From the NCBI GenBank assembly GCA_934511545.1, contig CAKSWM010000002.1, forward strand, positions 1 through 22,036: a DNA stretch of 22,036 bases. Reading direction: 5' to 3'. The DNA comes from an uncultured Oscillospiraceae bacterium (GTDB taxonomy: Bacteria; Bacillota; Clostridia; Oscillospirales; Oscillospiraceae). Below are positions 14,768 to 20,925 of this stretch, piece after piece (position 1 is the first letter of the stretch; every line of letters starts with the position of its first letter). The position numbers were made by a program, and so were the translations under genes. Under the pieces are notes generated by a model, which was given only the letters and a program-made list of their open reading frames with translations, made no database searches and was not told where the DNA came from.

Positions 14768-14782
14768 CGCTTGGAGTATAAT
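14754..14782 (+). promoter_or_regulatory. sigma-A promoter of the foldase gene
   Basis: TTGAAT (14754-14759) and a perfect TATAAT (14777-14782) have a 17-base spacer, with transcription expected near 14789. It overlaps the half-sites described at 14724-14767. Confidence 0.8.
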
Positions 14783-14843
14783 CTAACGGTATCGGATTTT
14801 TGGCTCGTTATGAGCATATTATATCTGCAAAGGATGAAACAAC

Positions 14844-16343
14844 ATGAGTGCTTCCAAAGAAAAAAAGCTCAGACGCGAACAGCGCGAGGAAGGCGTTGAA
14901 AAGCGCCAGGTAGCGCAGAAGGATTACGCCGCAGGCAAAAAGCGCAGCAGGATCATCACGACCGTCGTTTCAATCGTTGTTGTCGTTGCGATCATTGCCG
15001 TAATTGTCCTCAATTCCAGCCTGTTCTACACAAAGGTAGCGGCCGTCAGGATCGGCGACGAGAGCTATACCGCTGCTGAGTTCAATTACTATTATTTCAA
15101 CGAGTATTATAATATGGTCAACACCTATGGCAATTACCTGTCCTATTTCGGGCTGGATACCTCCAAGCCGCTGAAGGATCAGCAATATGCCAACGATAAG
15201 ACCTGGGCAGATTACTTCACGGATAACGCCATTTCAAGAATGCAGAAAGTCCAGCTTCTCTGCGACGAGGCGGAGAAAAACGGTTTTGTTCTGCCCGAAA
15301 AGTATCAGAACACCGTTTCCGATTCTCTCAGCGAAATGACCGAGAGCGCCGGCGAATACGGCTTTGATAATCTCGAGCAGTATGTCACCCGTATATACGG
15401 CCGCGGCGTCGATGTCGAGCTGGTTACCGAGCTCATGGACCGCTCTGTCCTCGCCAGCGCGTATGAGGAATATCTCTACAACAGCTATGAATACAGCCAG
15501 GATGAGCTCGAGGCATATTATCAGGAAAACGCCGACACTTATGATTATCTGAGCTATGTCTACTATTTCTGCGATGGCGCTGCCGACGAGGACGCCGGTA
15601 TTGACGAGGAAACGGCCATGGCCAATGCCAAGGCGCTGGCGGAGAGCATCCTGGAAGGCGCTGCCGACGAGGATACTTTCAAGGCACGCGTTCTCGAGCT
15701 GACCGGCGAGGAGGCTAAAGAGAGCCGCACCCAGGGCAATAGCGTAACAACGCTCTATTCCGAGTTCATTCTCTCCGCCGACAGAGAATACGGCGACACC
15801 ACTCTGATCGAGTCTGACTACGGCTGGCACGCGGTCATGTTCCTTGAGCGCGACGACAACCACTACAATACCGTTGCCGCCCGCCATATCCTCATAAAGG
15901 CCGAAGCTTCCGAGGACGGGACCTATACCGAAGAGGCAAAGAAAGCCGCCCTTGAGAAGATCGAGGAGATCCGCGACGAGTATGAGGCCGGGGACAAGAC
16001 CGAGGAAAGCTTTGCCGCGCTCGCGGAGCAGTATTCCGAGGACGCCGGGTCCAACACGAACGGCGGTCTCTATGAGGGCATCTATAAGAACCAGATGGTA
16101 ACGGAGTTCAACGACTTCTGCTTCGAGGCTGACCGCAAGCCCGGCGATGTTGGTATCGTCTACGGCGAGAGCACTTCCTATGCGGGATACCACCTTGTCT
16201 ACTTTGTCGGTACCGAGGACAGCCTTTACAGCGACCAGCTGGCTGACACAGCCATGCGCACGAACGAATACAATGCATGGGAGGAGGCCGCGCTTGAAAG
16301 CTACGGCACAAGCAAGGGCTTCGCGATGAGATTCGCAAGATAA
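14844..16343 (+). CDS. membrane-anchored parvulin-type peptidyl-prolyl isomerase (PrsA/SurA-like)
   Basis: Extracytoplasmic foldase that catalyses proline isomerisation in secreted proteins. The 499 residues have a basic cytoplasmic tail (1-35), one membrane helix (about 36-58), a SurA-like N-terminal chaperone region starting AAVRIGDESYTAAEFNYYYF, and a PpiC/parvulin domain near 343-455 (ARHILIKA, LAEQYSEDAGSNTNGGLY, AGYHLVYFVG). Residues 229-338 look like a second, degenerate parvulin repeat: LSYVYYF resembles the first strand and YGWHAVMFLE the last. It is anchored by a helix rather than a lipobox, unlike Bacillus PrsA. The mature part is very acidic and tyrosine-rich. The ATG follows AAAGGATG. 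It has its own promoter, and tcdA follows after a weak terminator. Confidence 0.88.
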   Translation: MSASKEKKLRREQREEGVEKRQVAQKDYAAGKKRSRIITTVVSIVVVVAIIAVIVLNSSLFYTKVAAVRIGDESYTAAEFNYYYFNEYYNMVNTYGNYLSYFGLDTSKPLKDQQYANDKTWADYFTDNAISRMQKVQLLCDEAEKNGFVLPEKYQNTVSDSLSEMTESAGEYGFDNLEQYVTRIYGRGVDVELVTELMDRSVLASAYEEYLYNSYEYSQDELEAYYQENADTYDYLSYVYYFCDGAADEDAGIDEETAMANAKALAESILEGAADEDTFKARVLELTGEEAKESRTQGNSVTTLYSEFILSADREYGDTTLIESDYGWHAVMFLERDDNHYNTVAARHILIKAEASEDGTYTEEAKKAALEKIEEIRDEYEAGDKTEESFAALAEQYSEDAGSNTNGGLYEGIYKNQMVTEFNDFCFEADRKPGDVGIVYGESTSYAGYHLVYFVGTEDSLYSDQLADTAMRTNEYNAWEEAALESYGTSKGFAMRFAR

Positions 16344-16361
16344 CAGAATAAAATAACGTAT

Positions 16362-16389
16362 GGGGGCGGCAATTTTTGCTGCCCCCTTT
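16362..16389 (+). terminator. weak terminator between the foldase gene and tcdA
   Basis: GGGGGCGGCA (16362-16371) pairs with TGCTGCCCCC (16377-16386), a 10-bp stem with one G-T pair, followed by only TTTC. It may end most foldase transcripts or act as a partial terminator that lowers tcdA expression. It contains an upstream in-frame ATG of tcdA, which argues against that start. Confidence 0.65.
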
Positions 16390-16407
16390 CAAGTCAGGAT
16401 GGGTAAA

Positions 16408-17127
16408 ATGTCGGATAGATTTTTAAGAGAGGAAATGCTTCTTGGAAGCGCCGCGCTCGAAAGACTGCGCAAAAGCCGCGTAATGGTGCTGGGTCTCGGC
16501 GGAGTTGGCTCGTGGTGCGCCGAGGCGCTGGCGAGAGCCGGGATCGGCACCGTCATACTCGTTGACCAGGACACGGTCTCCGAGAGCAACATCAACCGTC
16601 AGCTCTGCGCCACAAGCGCCACTATAGGACAGGCAAAAGCGGAGATAATGGCCCGCCGCCTTTCCGAGATCAATCCCGAGGGCAGCTTCCTGCCCGTCGC
16701 CGCGCGGTATGAGGCAGCCGCGCGGGAGAGCTTTTTTACGTATGAACCGGATTTTATCGTCGATGCGATAGACCTTGTGGCCTGCAAGACGGACCTGATA
16801 CGAACGGCGAAGGAGCGCGGCGTGCCGATAGTTTCGGCGCTTGGCACCGGCAACAAGTCGGACGCTTCAAAGCTCTGCATATGCGACATTCAGAAAACCA
16901 TCGGATGTCCGCTGGCGCGGGTAGTGCGGCGGGAACTGCGCCGAATGGGGATAAATCATCACACGGTCGTGTATTCGCCGGAGGAGGCGATGGAGCCGGA
17001 GCAGTCCGAAGCTCCGCCGCCCGGCCGAAGAAGTGTCCCCGGCTCCCTTGTCTGGGTTCCGGCCAGCGCGGGTATGCTGCTGGCACAGCATGTTGTGATG
17101 ACTCTTGCGGGGGAATGCGGCGGGTAA
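16408..17127 (+). CDS. tcdA: tRNA threonylcarbamoyladenosine dehydratase (TcdA/CsdL, ThiF/E1-like)
   Basis: TcdA uses ATP to cyclise t6A37 to ct6A in ANN-decoding tRNAs. The 239-residue ThiF/E1-like protein has the nucleotide-binding loop GLGGVGSWCAEALARAG (29-45), VDQDTVSESNINRQ (52-66) with the conserved acidic and N-x-N-R-Q residues, FIVDAIDLVACK, GTGNKSDASKL and the C-terminal SLVWVPASAGMLLAQHVV. It is closer to TcdA than to MoeB/ThiF because it lacks the zinc-binding cysteine pairs and a rhodanese domain. ATGs at 16360 and 16399 are also in frame; 16408 is preferred because AGGA lies eight bases upstream and the family N-terminus starts there. No dedicated promoter is seen, so it probably depends on readthrough from the foldase unit. 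Confidence 0.9.
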   Translation: MSDRFLREEMLLGSAALERLRKSRVMVLGLGGVGSWCAEALARAGIGTVILVDQDTVSESNINRQLCATSATIGQAKAEIMARRLSEINPEGSFLPVAARYEAAARESFFTYEPDFIVDAIDLVACKTDLIRTAKERGVPIVSALGTGNKSDASKLCICDIQKTIGCPLARVVRRELRRMGINHHTVVYSPEEAMEPEQSEAPPPGRRSVPGSLVWVPASAGMLLAQHVVMTLAGECGG

Positions 17128-17171
17128 AGCCTGTGCAAAATCCGGAAATTGGCCTTAAAGCTGTGCAAGAT
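17125..17171 (+). repeat. direct repeats upstream of the first SnoaL-like gene
   Basis: CTGTGCAAAAT (17131-17141) and CTGTGCAAGAT (17161-17171) are direct repeats exactly 30 bases apart, about three helical turns. Both are preceded by TAAAG (17125-17129 and 17156-17160), the first copy containing the tcdA stop codon. The arrangement fits two binding sites for one regulator on the same DNA face. The regulator is not known. Confidence 0.5.
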
Positions 17172-17204
17172 ATACACTTTGACGGTTTTTGGCTCTTTGT
17201 GTGG

Positions 17205-17239
17205 TTGACTTTATTTTACTCAGCGTATAAAATTATAAT
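17205..17239 (+). promoter_or_regulatory. candidate promoter of the first SnoaL-like gene
   Basis: TTGACT (17205-17210) and TATAAA (17226-17231) have a short 15-base spacer. TATAAT at 17234-17239 is an alternative -10 but then the -35 (TTATTT, 17211-17216) is weak. The AT-rich tract before the AGGAGGA ribosome site supports a promoter here; the exact hexamers are uncertain. Confidence 0.45.
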
Positions 17240-17278
17240 GTCATAAGTATGACGACTTTTTTCAGGAGGAATGTATAA

Positions 17279-18145
17279 ATGGAACTCAACCAGATTGAAG
17301 CCCGTCTTGAAGCTGTTGAAAAAAAGCTTGCGGACGCTGAGCTTCAGATTCGCCGCCACGAGGCTGCACGTCAGGTCGAAAACCTGATGAGCCGCTATGA
17401 GAATCTGCACTCTGCCCATCGTTGGAAGGATCAGGAGGAGTGCTTCGCTCTCAACACCCCCGGTGTTCGCGCCTGCTTCAACGGCGCTGTTTATGAAGGA
17501 CCTGACGGGATCCGCAACCACTATACCGGACTGCTCCAGGCTGCCGAAGCCGATGTTTCCGGCCGCATCTATGCTCACGAGCTGCTGACCCCGTGCATCG
17601 AGGTCGCTGCCGACGGCGAGAGCGCCAAGGCTTATTACTCCAGCCTCGGCTTTGAGACCCTCGTTATGCCCGATGGCGAGAAGAAGTCCCTGTGGAGCTT
17701 CTGCAAGTTCCGCTTTGGCTTCGTCAAGGAAAACGGCGAGTGGAAGATCTATCGCTTCGACATGCACGGCACCTTCAACACCCCGTTCGATGGTCCCGGC
17801 TGGTCCGAGCAGCCCTACCTCATCGGCTTCTCCAGCAACGACACCGATCCCGGCGATCCGCGCTGGGCGCCCAACTTCCTCATCGACCGCGATGAGAATG
17901 GCAATCCCCTCTATGTCACTCTGCAGAGCGACAGCGGATTCTCCGATGTCCACAGCCTGCGTCCGGCACTCGTCATGCCGTACGAGACTTGGGACGAGGG
18001 CCGCGAGTACCTCTATCAGGGCGAGAAGCTTCTTGTCAAGAGGGGCGGAGCACGCCGCGTCGATCCGACCGCAACTTACAAGGAAGAGCCTTTCTTCACC
18101 ATCGTTCCGAAGGAGCAGTGGCCTGAACTGCCCCCGCTGGACTGA
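17279..18145 (+). CDS. NTF2/SnoaL-like protein, long paralog
   Basis: Function unknown. The 288 residues start with a short amphipathic coiled coil (1-36), then an NTF2/SnoaL-like domain (about 30-165) with RYENLHSAHRW (39-49), GAVYEGPDGIRNHY, YAHELLTPCIEVA (98-110) and KENGEWKIYRF (150-160). A C-terminal region (165-288) has GWSEQP, DPRWAPNF, YETWDEG and a 40-residue tail absent from the paralog. Candidate pocket residues by position are Y40, H44 and H100. The fold includes steroid isomerases, polyketide cyclases and the bile-acid dehydratase BaiE, which has a similar coiled-coil start from memory; none can be assigned. No signal peptide, so cytoplasmic. Its nine isoleucines use ATC seven times, ATT twice and ATA never, which suggests high expression. 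The ATG follows a perfect AGGAGGA by eight bases. Confidence 0.82.
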   Translation: MELNQIEARLEAVEKKLADAELQIRRHEAARQVENLMSRYENLHSAHRWKDQEECFALNTPGVRACFNGAVYEGPDGIRNHYTGLLQAAEADVSGRIYAHELLTPCIEVAADGESAKAYYSSLGFETLVMPDGEKKSLWSFCKFRFGFVKENGEWKIYRFDMHGTFNTPFDGPGWSEQPYLIGFSSNDTDPGDPRWAPNFLIDRDENGNPLYVTLQSDSGFSDVHSLRPALVMPYETWDEGREYLYQGEKLLVKRGGARRVDPTATYKEEPFFTIVPKEQWPELPPLD

Positions 18146-18210
18146 TGAACTGACCCCGGCTTGCCGTACATAGTAGCAGTATACGGAAAAGCCCAAAAGA
18201 CAAAACACAT

Positions 18211-18250
18211 GCCCCCGACTGCCGAAAGGCAGCCGGGGGCTTCTGTTTTT
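18211..18250. terminator. bidirectional terminator between the SnoaL-like paralogs
   Basis: GCCCCCGACTGCC (18211-18223) and GGCAGCCGGGGGC (18228-18240) form a 13-bp stem with loop GAAA. A run of seven T follows (18246-18252 region) on the plus strand, and a T-rich tract follows on the minus strand. The single imperfect pair is A-C in plus-strand RNA but a tolerated G-U in minus-strand RNA. The stem and flank closely resemble the terminator at 11945-11979. Confidence 0.92.
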
Positions 18251-18261
18251 TTCAAAGCGGG

Positions 18262-18954
18262 TCAGATGTTGCACTCGATGCCCTCGTCCCAGGTGTCATA
18301 TGGCTCGGGCGGCGCGGGGACCATGTTGTGCAGGTCGCAGTCGGCGCTGGTGACGGAGAAGGGCTTGGTCGGGACCTTGGTCCTTCCGTCGGGGGCCCAG
18401 CGGGGATCCCAGTTGTCGATCTGCTTGTTGGCGTGCTCGACGGGGAACGGATCGTCGGACCAGCCCTTGCCCTCATACGGCGTGTTGTAGCAGCCGTGCA
18501 GGTACAGGCGGTATATCTTCCATTTGCCGTTTTCCTTGACGAAGTCGAAGCGGTATTTGCCGTAGTTCCAGAGACTCTGGAGGCTGCCATCCTCGTTGAG
18601 GCAGGTCTCCATGCCGATGGTGCTCCAGACGGTCTTTGCGCTCTGGGCGTCTGCGGCGACCTCGATGACGGGAGTCACGAGATCGTGGACGAAAAGGCGT
18701 CCGCGCAGATCCTTCTCGCTCTCCCTGAGCAGACCGAGGAAGTGGCGCTCAATGCCGGCGCGTCCCTCATAGATGTTGCCGTTGAAAACGGCGCGGCAGC
18801 CGGGGGTGTCGAGGGCGAAAAGCTCGCAGGTCTCTTCCTGGCGGCTGGCGGAGTGCAGATTGACATAGCGCCCGAGCACGTTCTGGATCTCAATCACGGC
18901 CTGGAGCCGCTCGATCTGAAGCTGCATGTCCTGAATGGTTTTTTCGATGTCCAT
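18262..18954 (-). CDS. NTF2/SnoaL-like protein, short paralog
   Basis: Function unknown; a clear paralog of the 17279-18145 product. The 230 residues begin with a short coiled coil (1-24), then RYVNLHSASR (29-38), GNIYEGRAGIERHF, FVHDLVTPVIEVA (88-100) and KENGKWKIYRL (140-150), followed by GWSDDP, DPRWAP and YDTWDEG. By hand alignment the pair matches without gaps at offset 10 over about 140 residues at roughly 55% identity. Y30, H34 and H90 are kept. It lacks the ~40-residue C-terminal tail and ten N-terminal residues of the other copy. The ATG at 18954 follows AGGAGGAG; the frame is open further upstream, but that part covers the leader hairpin and promoter. The two genes converge on one terminator. 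Confidence 0.82.
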   Translation of the reverse strand: MDIEKTIQDMQLQIERLQAVIEIQNVLGRYVNLHSASRQEETCELFALDTPGCRAVFNGNIYEGRAGIERHFLGLLRESEKDLRGRLFVHDLVTPVIEVAADAQSAKTVWSTIGMETCLNEDGSLQSLWNYGKYRFDFVKENGKWKIYRLYLHGCYNTPYEGKGWSDDPFPVEHANKQIDNWDPRWAPDGRTKVPTKPFSVTSADCDLHNMVPAPPEPYDTWDEGIECNI

Positions 18955-19010
18955 TTTTTCTCCTCCTGATAAATTAGAATGGGATATTATGGATGGCGAT
19001 ATACGAAAAT

Positions 19011-19036
19011 ACCACCTGCAAATTGATGCAGGTGGT
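19011..19036 (-). promoter_or_regulatory. leader hairpin of the short SnoaL-like gene
   Basis: ACCACCTGCA (19011-19020) and TGCAGGTGGT (19027-19036) form a perfect 10-bp stem with a six-base loop. On the minus strand it is followed by ATTTTCG. It lies just after the expected start site of the promoter at 19046-19074, so it may be an attenuator or 5' stabiliser. It could also be a terminator for the lipoprotein gene upstream. Confidence 0.6.
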
Positions 19037-19045
19037 GCTGAAATA

Positions 19046-19074
19046 AGGATAACACGTCCCGGATAGAATGGCAA
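19046..19074 (-). promoter_or_regulatory. candidate sigma-A promoter of the short SnoaL-like gene
   Basis: On the minus strand, TTGCCA (plus 19069-19074) and TATCCT (plus 19046-19051) are separated by 17 bases. They match five and four of six consensus positions. The predicted transcript begins right before the 10-bp hairpin at 19011-19036. Confidence 0.55.
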
Positions 19075-19124
19075 TTGCGGTTTGTGCACATAGCGGCATA
19101 CCGGGTGGCTCGCAGAAATGGATT

Positions 19125-19150
19125 CGGCGGAAGCCCGGAGACTTCCGCCG
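19125..19150 (-). terminator. 3' hairpin after the solute-binding lipoprotein gene
   Basis: CGGCGGAAG (19125-19133) and CTTCCGCCG (19142-19150) form a perfect 9-bp stem with an eight-base loop, 28 bases after the minus-strand stop codon. No clear T run follows, so it may be a 3' stability hairpin or a poor terminator. Confidence 0.5.
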
Positions 19151-19178
19151 TGGTGCGGGGGAAGGGAGATCAAATGAA

Positions 19179-20903
19179 CTATTTGCTGCTGTACCGGTCC
19201 ATAGCGGACTGTACGATGTCGATGCATCTCTGGAGCCCCTGGTCATATATTACGGAGACACATTCATCCCAGTCCTCAAGAGTCATGCCGCCCATGATCA
19301 CCTGAAGCAGTATCTCGGTGGCATGCGTCTCGATGTCCGAATACAGGGAAGCGAGCTCCAGCGACTCGTCGATCGTCAGTGTAAGGTTGGTGGGAACGCG
19401 GATGTAATTATCCAGGTCAACATTGGAGAGCCAGATATCATAGGCTTCCATAACGTTTTCTGAATAACGGTAATCAAAGCGTGTAGGGTCAATGATGCCC
19501 GGCTCGACAAAGCTGGTATAGACAGCTTCGGTTTCCGTTGCGCCCATGCCGTCCGTTTCAAAAATGGCCTCGATAAATACGGGCTCGTGGTTCTCGTCAT
19601 ACTCGAAGCTTACGCCCTCAAGGCCGTAGTTTGCAAGGATAAATCCCTCGTGCGTGTACATGTAGTCAAAAGCCTTGCAGATTATATCCAGGTTTTCGCA
19701 TTGGGTGGAAATACTCGCGCCGTATTTATACATGCGGGTCGGGTCATATGAGCTGTAATACACCTTGCCGCCCTCTTCCATCACGGCGTCGGGGATCGCC
19801 AGAGCCTCGAAGTCGGGATCGGTGGAAACGGCTTTGTACTGTTCCATGTTGGTCGCAAGGTCCACCCACATGCCGACATCGCCGCGTCCGATGAGATCGT
19901 GGTCTATATCACGCACGGGGTTGCTGACAAAGTCGGAGGTGAACAGACCGGCTTCATACCAGCGGTTCATCATCGCCAGATAATCGCGGAAGCCTTCTTC
20001 GGCAAAGCCGTAATGGACCTCGCCGTTGTCAACATAGAACGGAGAGCTGGCAAAACCGGTGCCGCCCGTTGCATAGCTGCCGCCCGTCAGACCCGCCAGC
20101 TTGTAGCCGGCAAGAAGCGCGTTGTTGTTGCATACGCCGAGCGGAGACATATACAGCGGCTCCTTGCAGCCGTAATTTGTCTTGAAAGCGGTAAGAACGT
20201 TGAAATAATCCTCGTAGGTAACGGGAATATCCAGCCCGAGCTCATCCAACCAGTCCTTCCTGACGGTAACTCCGGAGTTCGGCTTTTTGGGCGTTTCATA
20301 GATATATCCAAAGTTTGCAATGAATCCGTCGTCGGTGCAGACCTCCTTGTAAAGGTCCGGATCGGAGGTTATGAGCTTCTTGTAATTGGGGCAGTATTTG
20401 TCGATCTCGGGGGAGAGGTCTATAACTATTTCGTCCTCGATGGCCTTGACGGCGCCGCCGTTATACAGGCCGCTCAGCCCGATTATAACGTCTTTATACT
20501 CGCCGGAGGCCGCCATGACATTGAAGGCATCGCCGGCATTCATGGTATATACGTCAAATTCAAAATGGACGTTGGTTGCCTCTTCAAGCCCCTTGTAATA
20601 GTTCAGCTCGTTGTAATCATCGATGAACGGAGCGATAAACGGCGCTGTCTGGTAAAAATACGTAAAGGTAACGGTCTCTTCGCTGAGCGGAAGGTCGATA
20701 ACATAGTCCCCATATTCATTGACCTCCGGTACCTCCGGGTCTGCGTACGGTGGGTCTTCCGGCTCCTGCGCCGGGGCGTACGGTGTGTTTGCGGACGGCT
20801 CTGGTGTGTTGGTCACGGCGTTGTTTTTTGCTTCTCCGCAGCCTGCTGCCAACGCCAGCAGAAGGAATACTGCGAGGATCATTGACAAAGCTCTCCTGAA
20901 CAT
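19179..20903 (-). CDS. extracellular solute-binding lipoprotein (ABC importer, carbohydrate-uptake type 1-like)
   Basis: Surface lipoprotein that would deliver a ligand to an ABC permease. The 574 residues begin with a lipoprotein signal peptide (MFRRALSMILAVFLLLALAAGC, lipobox LAAGC with lipidated C22), then a low-complexity Pro/Glu/Asn linker (about 23-62). The large binding-protein domain follows, with GVTVRKDWLDELGLDIPVTYEDY-type sequence (given as VRKDWLDELGLDIPVTYED), typical of the LplA/YtcQ-like branch of solute-binding proteins. The length fits that branch. The ligand cannot be read from the sequence. No permease or ATPase is in the window. The ATG at 20903 follows AGGGAGG and lies 22 bases after the stop of the MaoC-like gene, so the two form an operon, an unusual pairing. 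Confidence 0.88.
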   Translation of the reverse strand: MFRRALSMILAVFLLLALAAGCGEAKNNAVTNTPEPSANTPYAPAQEPEDPPYADPEVPEVNEYGDYVIDLPLSEETVTFTYFYQTAPFIAPFIDDYNELNYYKGLEEATNVHFEFDVYTMNAGDAFNVMAASGEYKDVIIGLSGLYNGGAVKAIEDEIVIDLSPEIDKYCPNYKKLITSDPDLYKEVCTDDGFIANFGYIYETPKKPNSGVTVRKDWLDELGLDIPVTYEDYFNVLTAFKTNYGCKEPLYMSPLGVCNNNALLAGYKLAGLTGGSYATGGTGFASSPFYVDNGEVHYGFAEEGFRDYLAMMNRWYEAGLFTSDFVSNPVRDIDHDLIGRGDVGMWVDLATNMEQYKAVSTDPDFEALAIPDAVMEEGGKVYYSSYDPTRMYKYGASISTQCENLDIICKAFDYMYTHEGFILANYGLEGVSFEYDENHEPVFIEAIFETDGMGATETEAVYTSFVEPGIIDPTRFDYRYSENVMEAYDIWLSNVDLDNYIRVPTNLTLTIDESLELASLYSDIETHATEILLQVIMGGMTLEDWDECVSVIYDQGLQRCIDIVQSAMDRYSSK

Positions 20904-20925
20904 TTATAGCCCTCCCTGTTTTTTA

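Noticed and set aside
17216..18274. 352-codon minus-strand frame opposite the long SnoaL-like gene
   Set aside because: It covers the promoter, gene and terminator of the plus-strand gene; the conserved protein motifs are on the plus strand.
18955..19227. N-terminal extension of the short SnoaL-like gene to 19227
   Set aside because: The extension covers the promoter and hairpin, has no similarity to the paralog, and the AGGAGGAG site directly precedes the ATG at 18954.
19899..20885. 328-codon plus-strand frame opposite the lipoprotein gene
   Set aside because: The minus strand has a signal peptide, lipobox, ribosome site and solute-binding-protein features; the plus frame has none.
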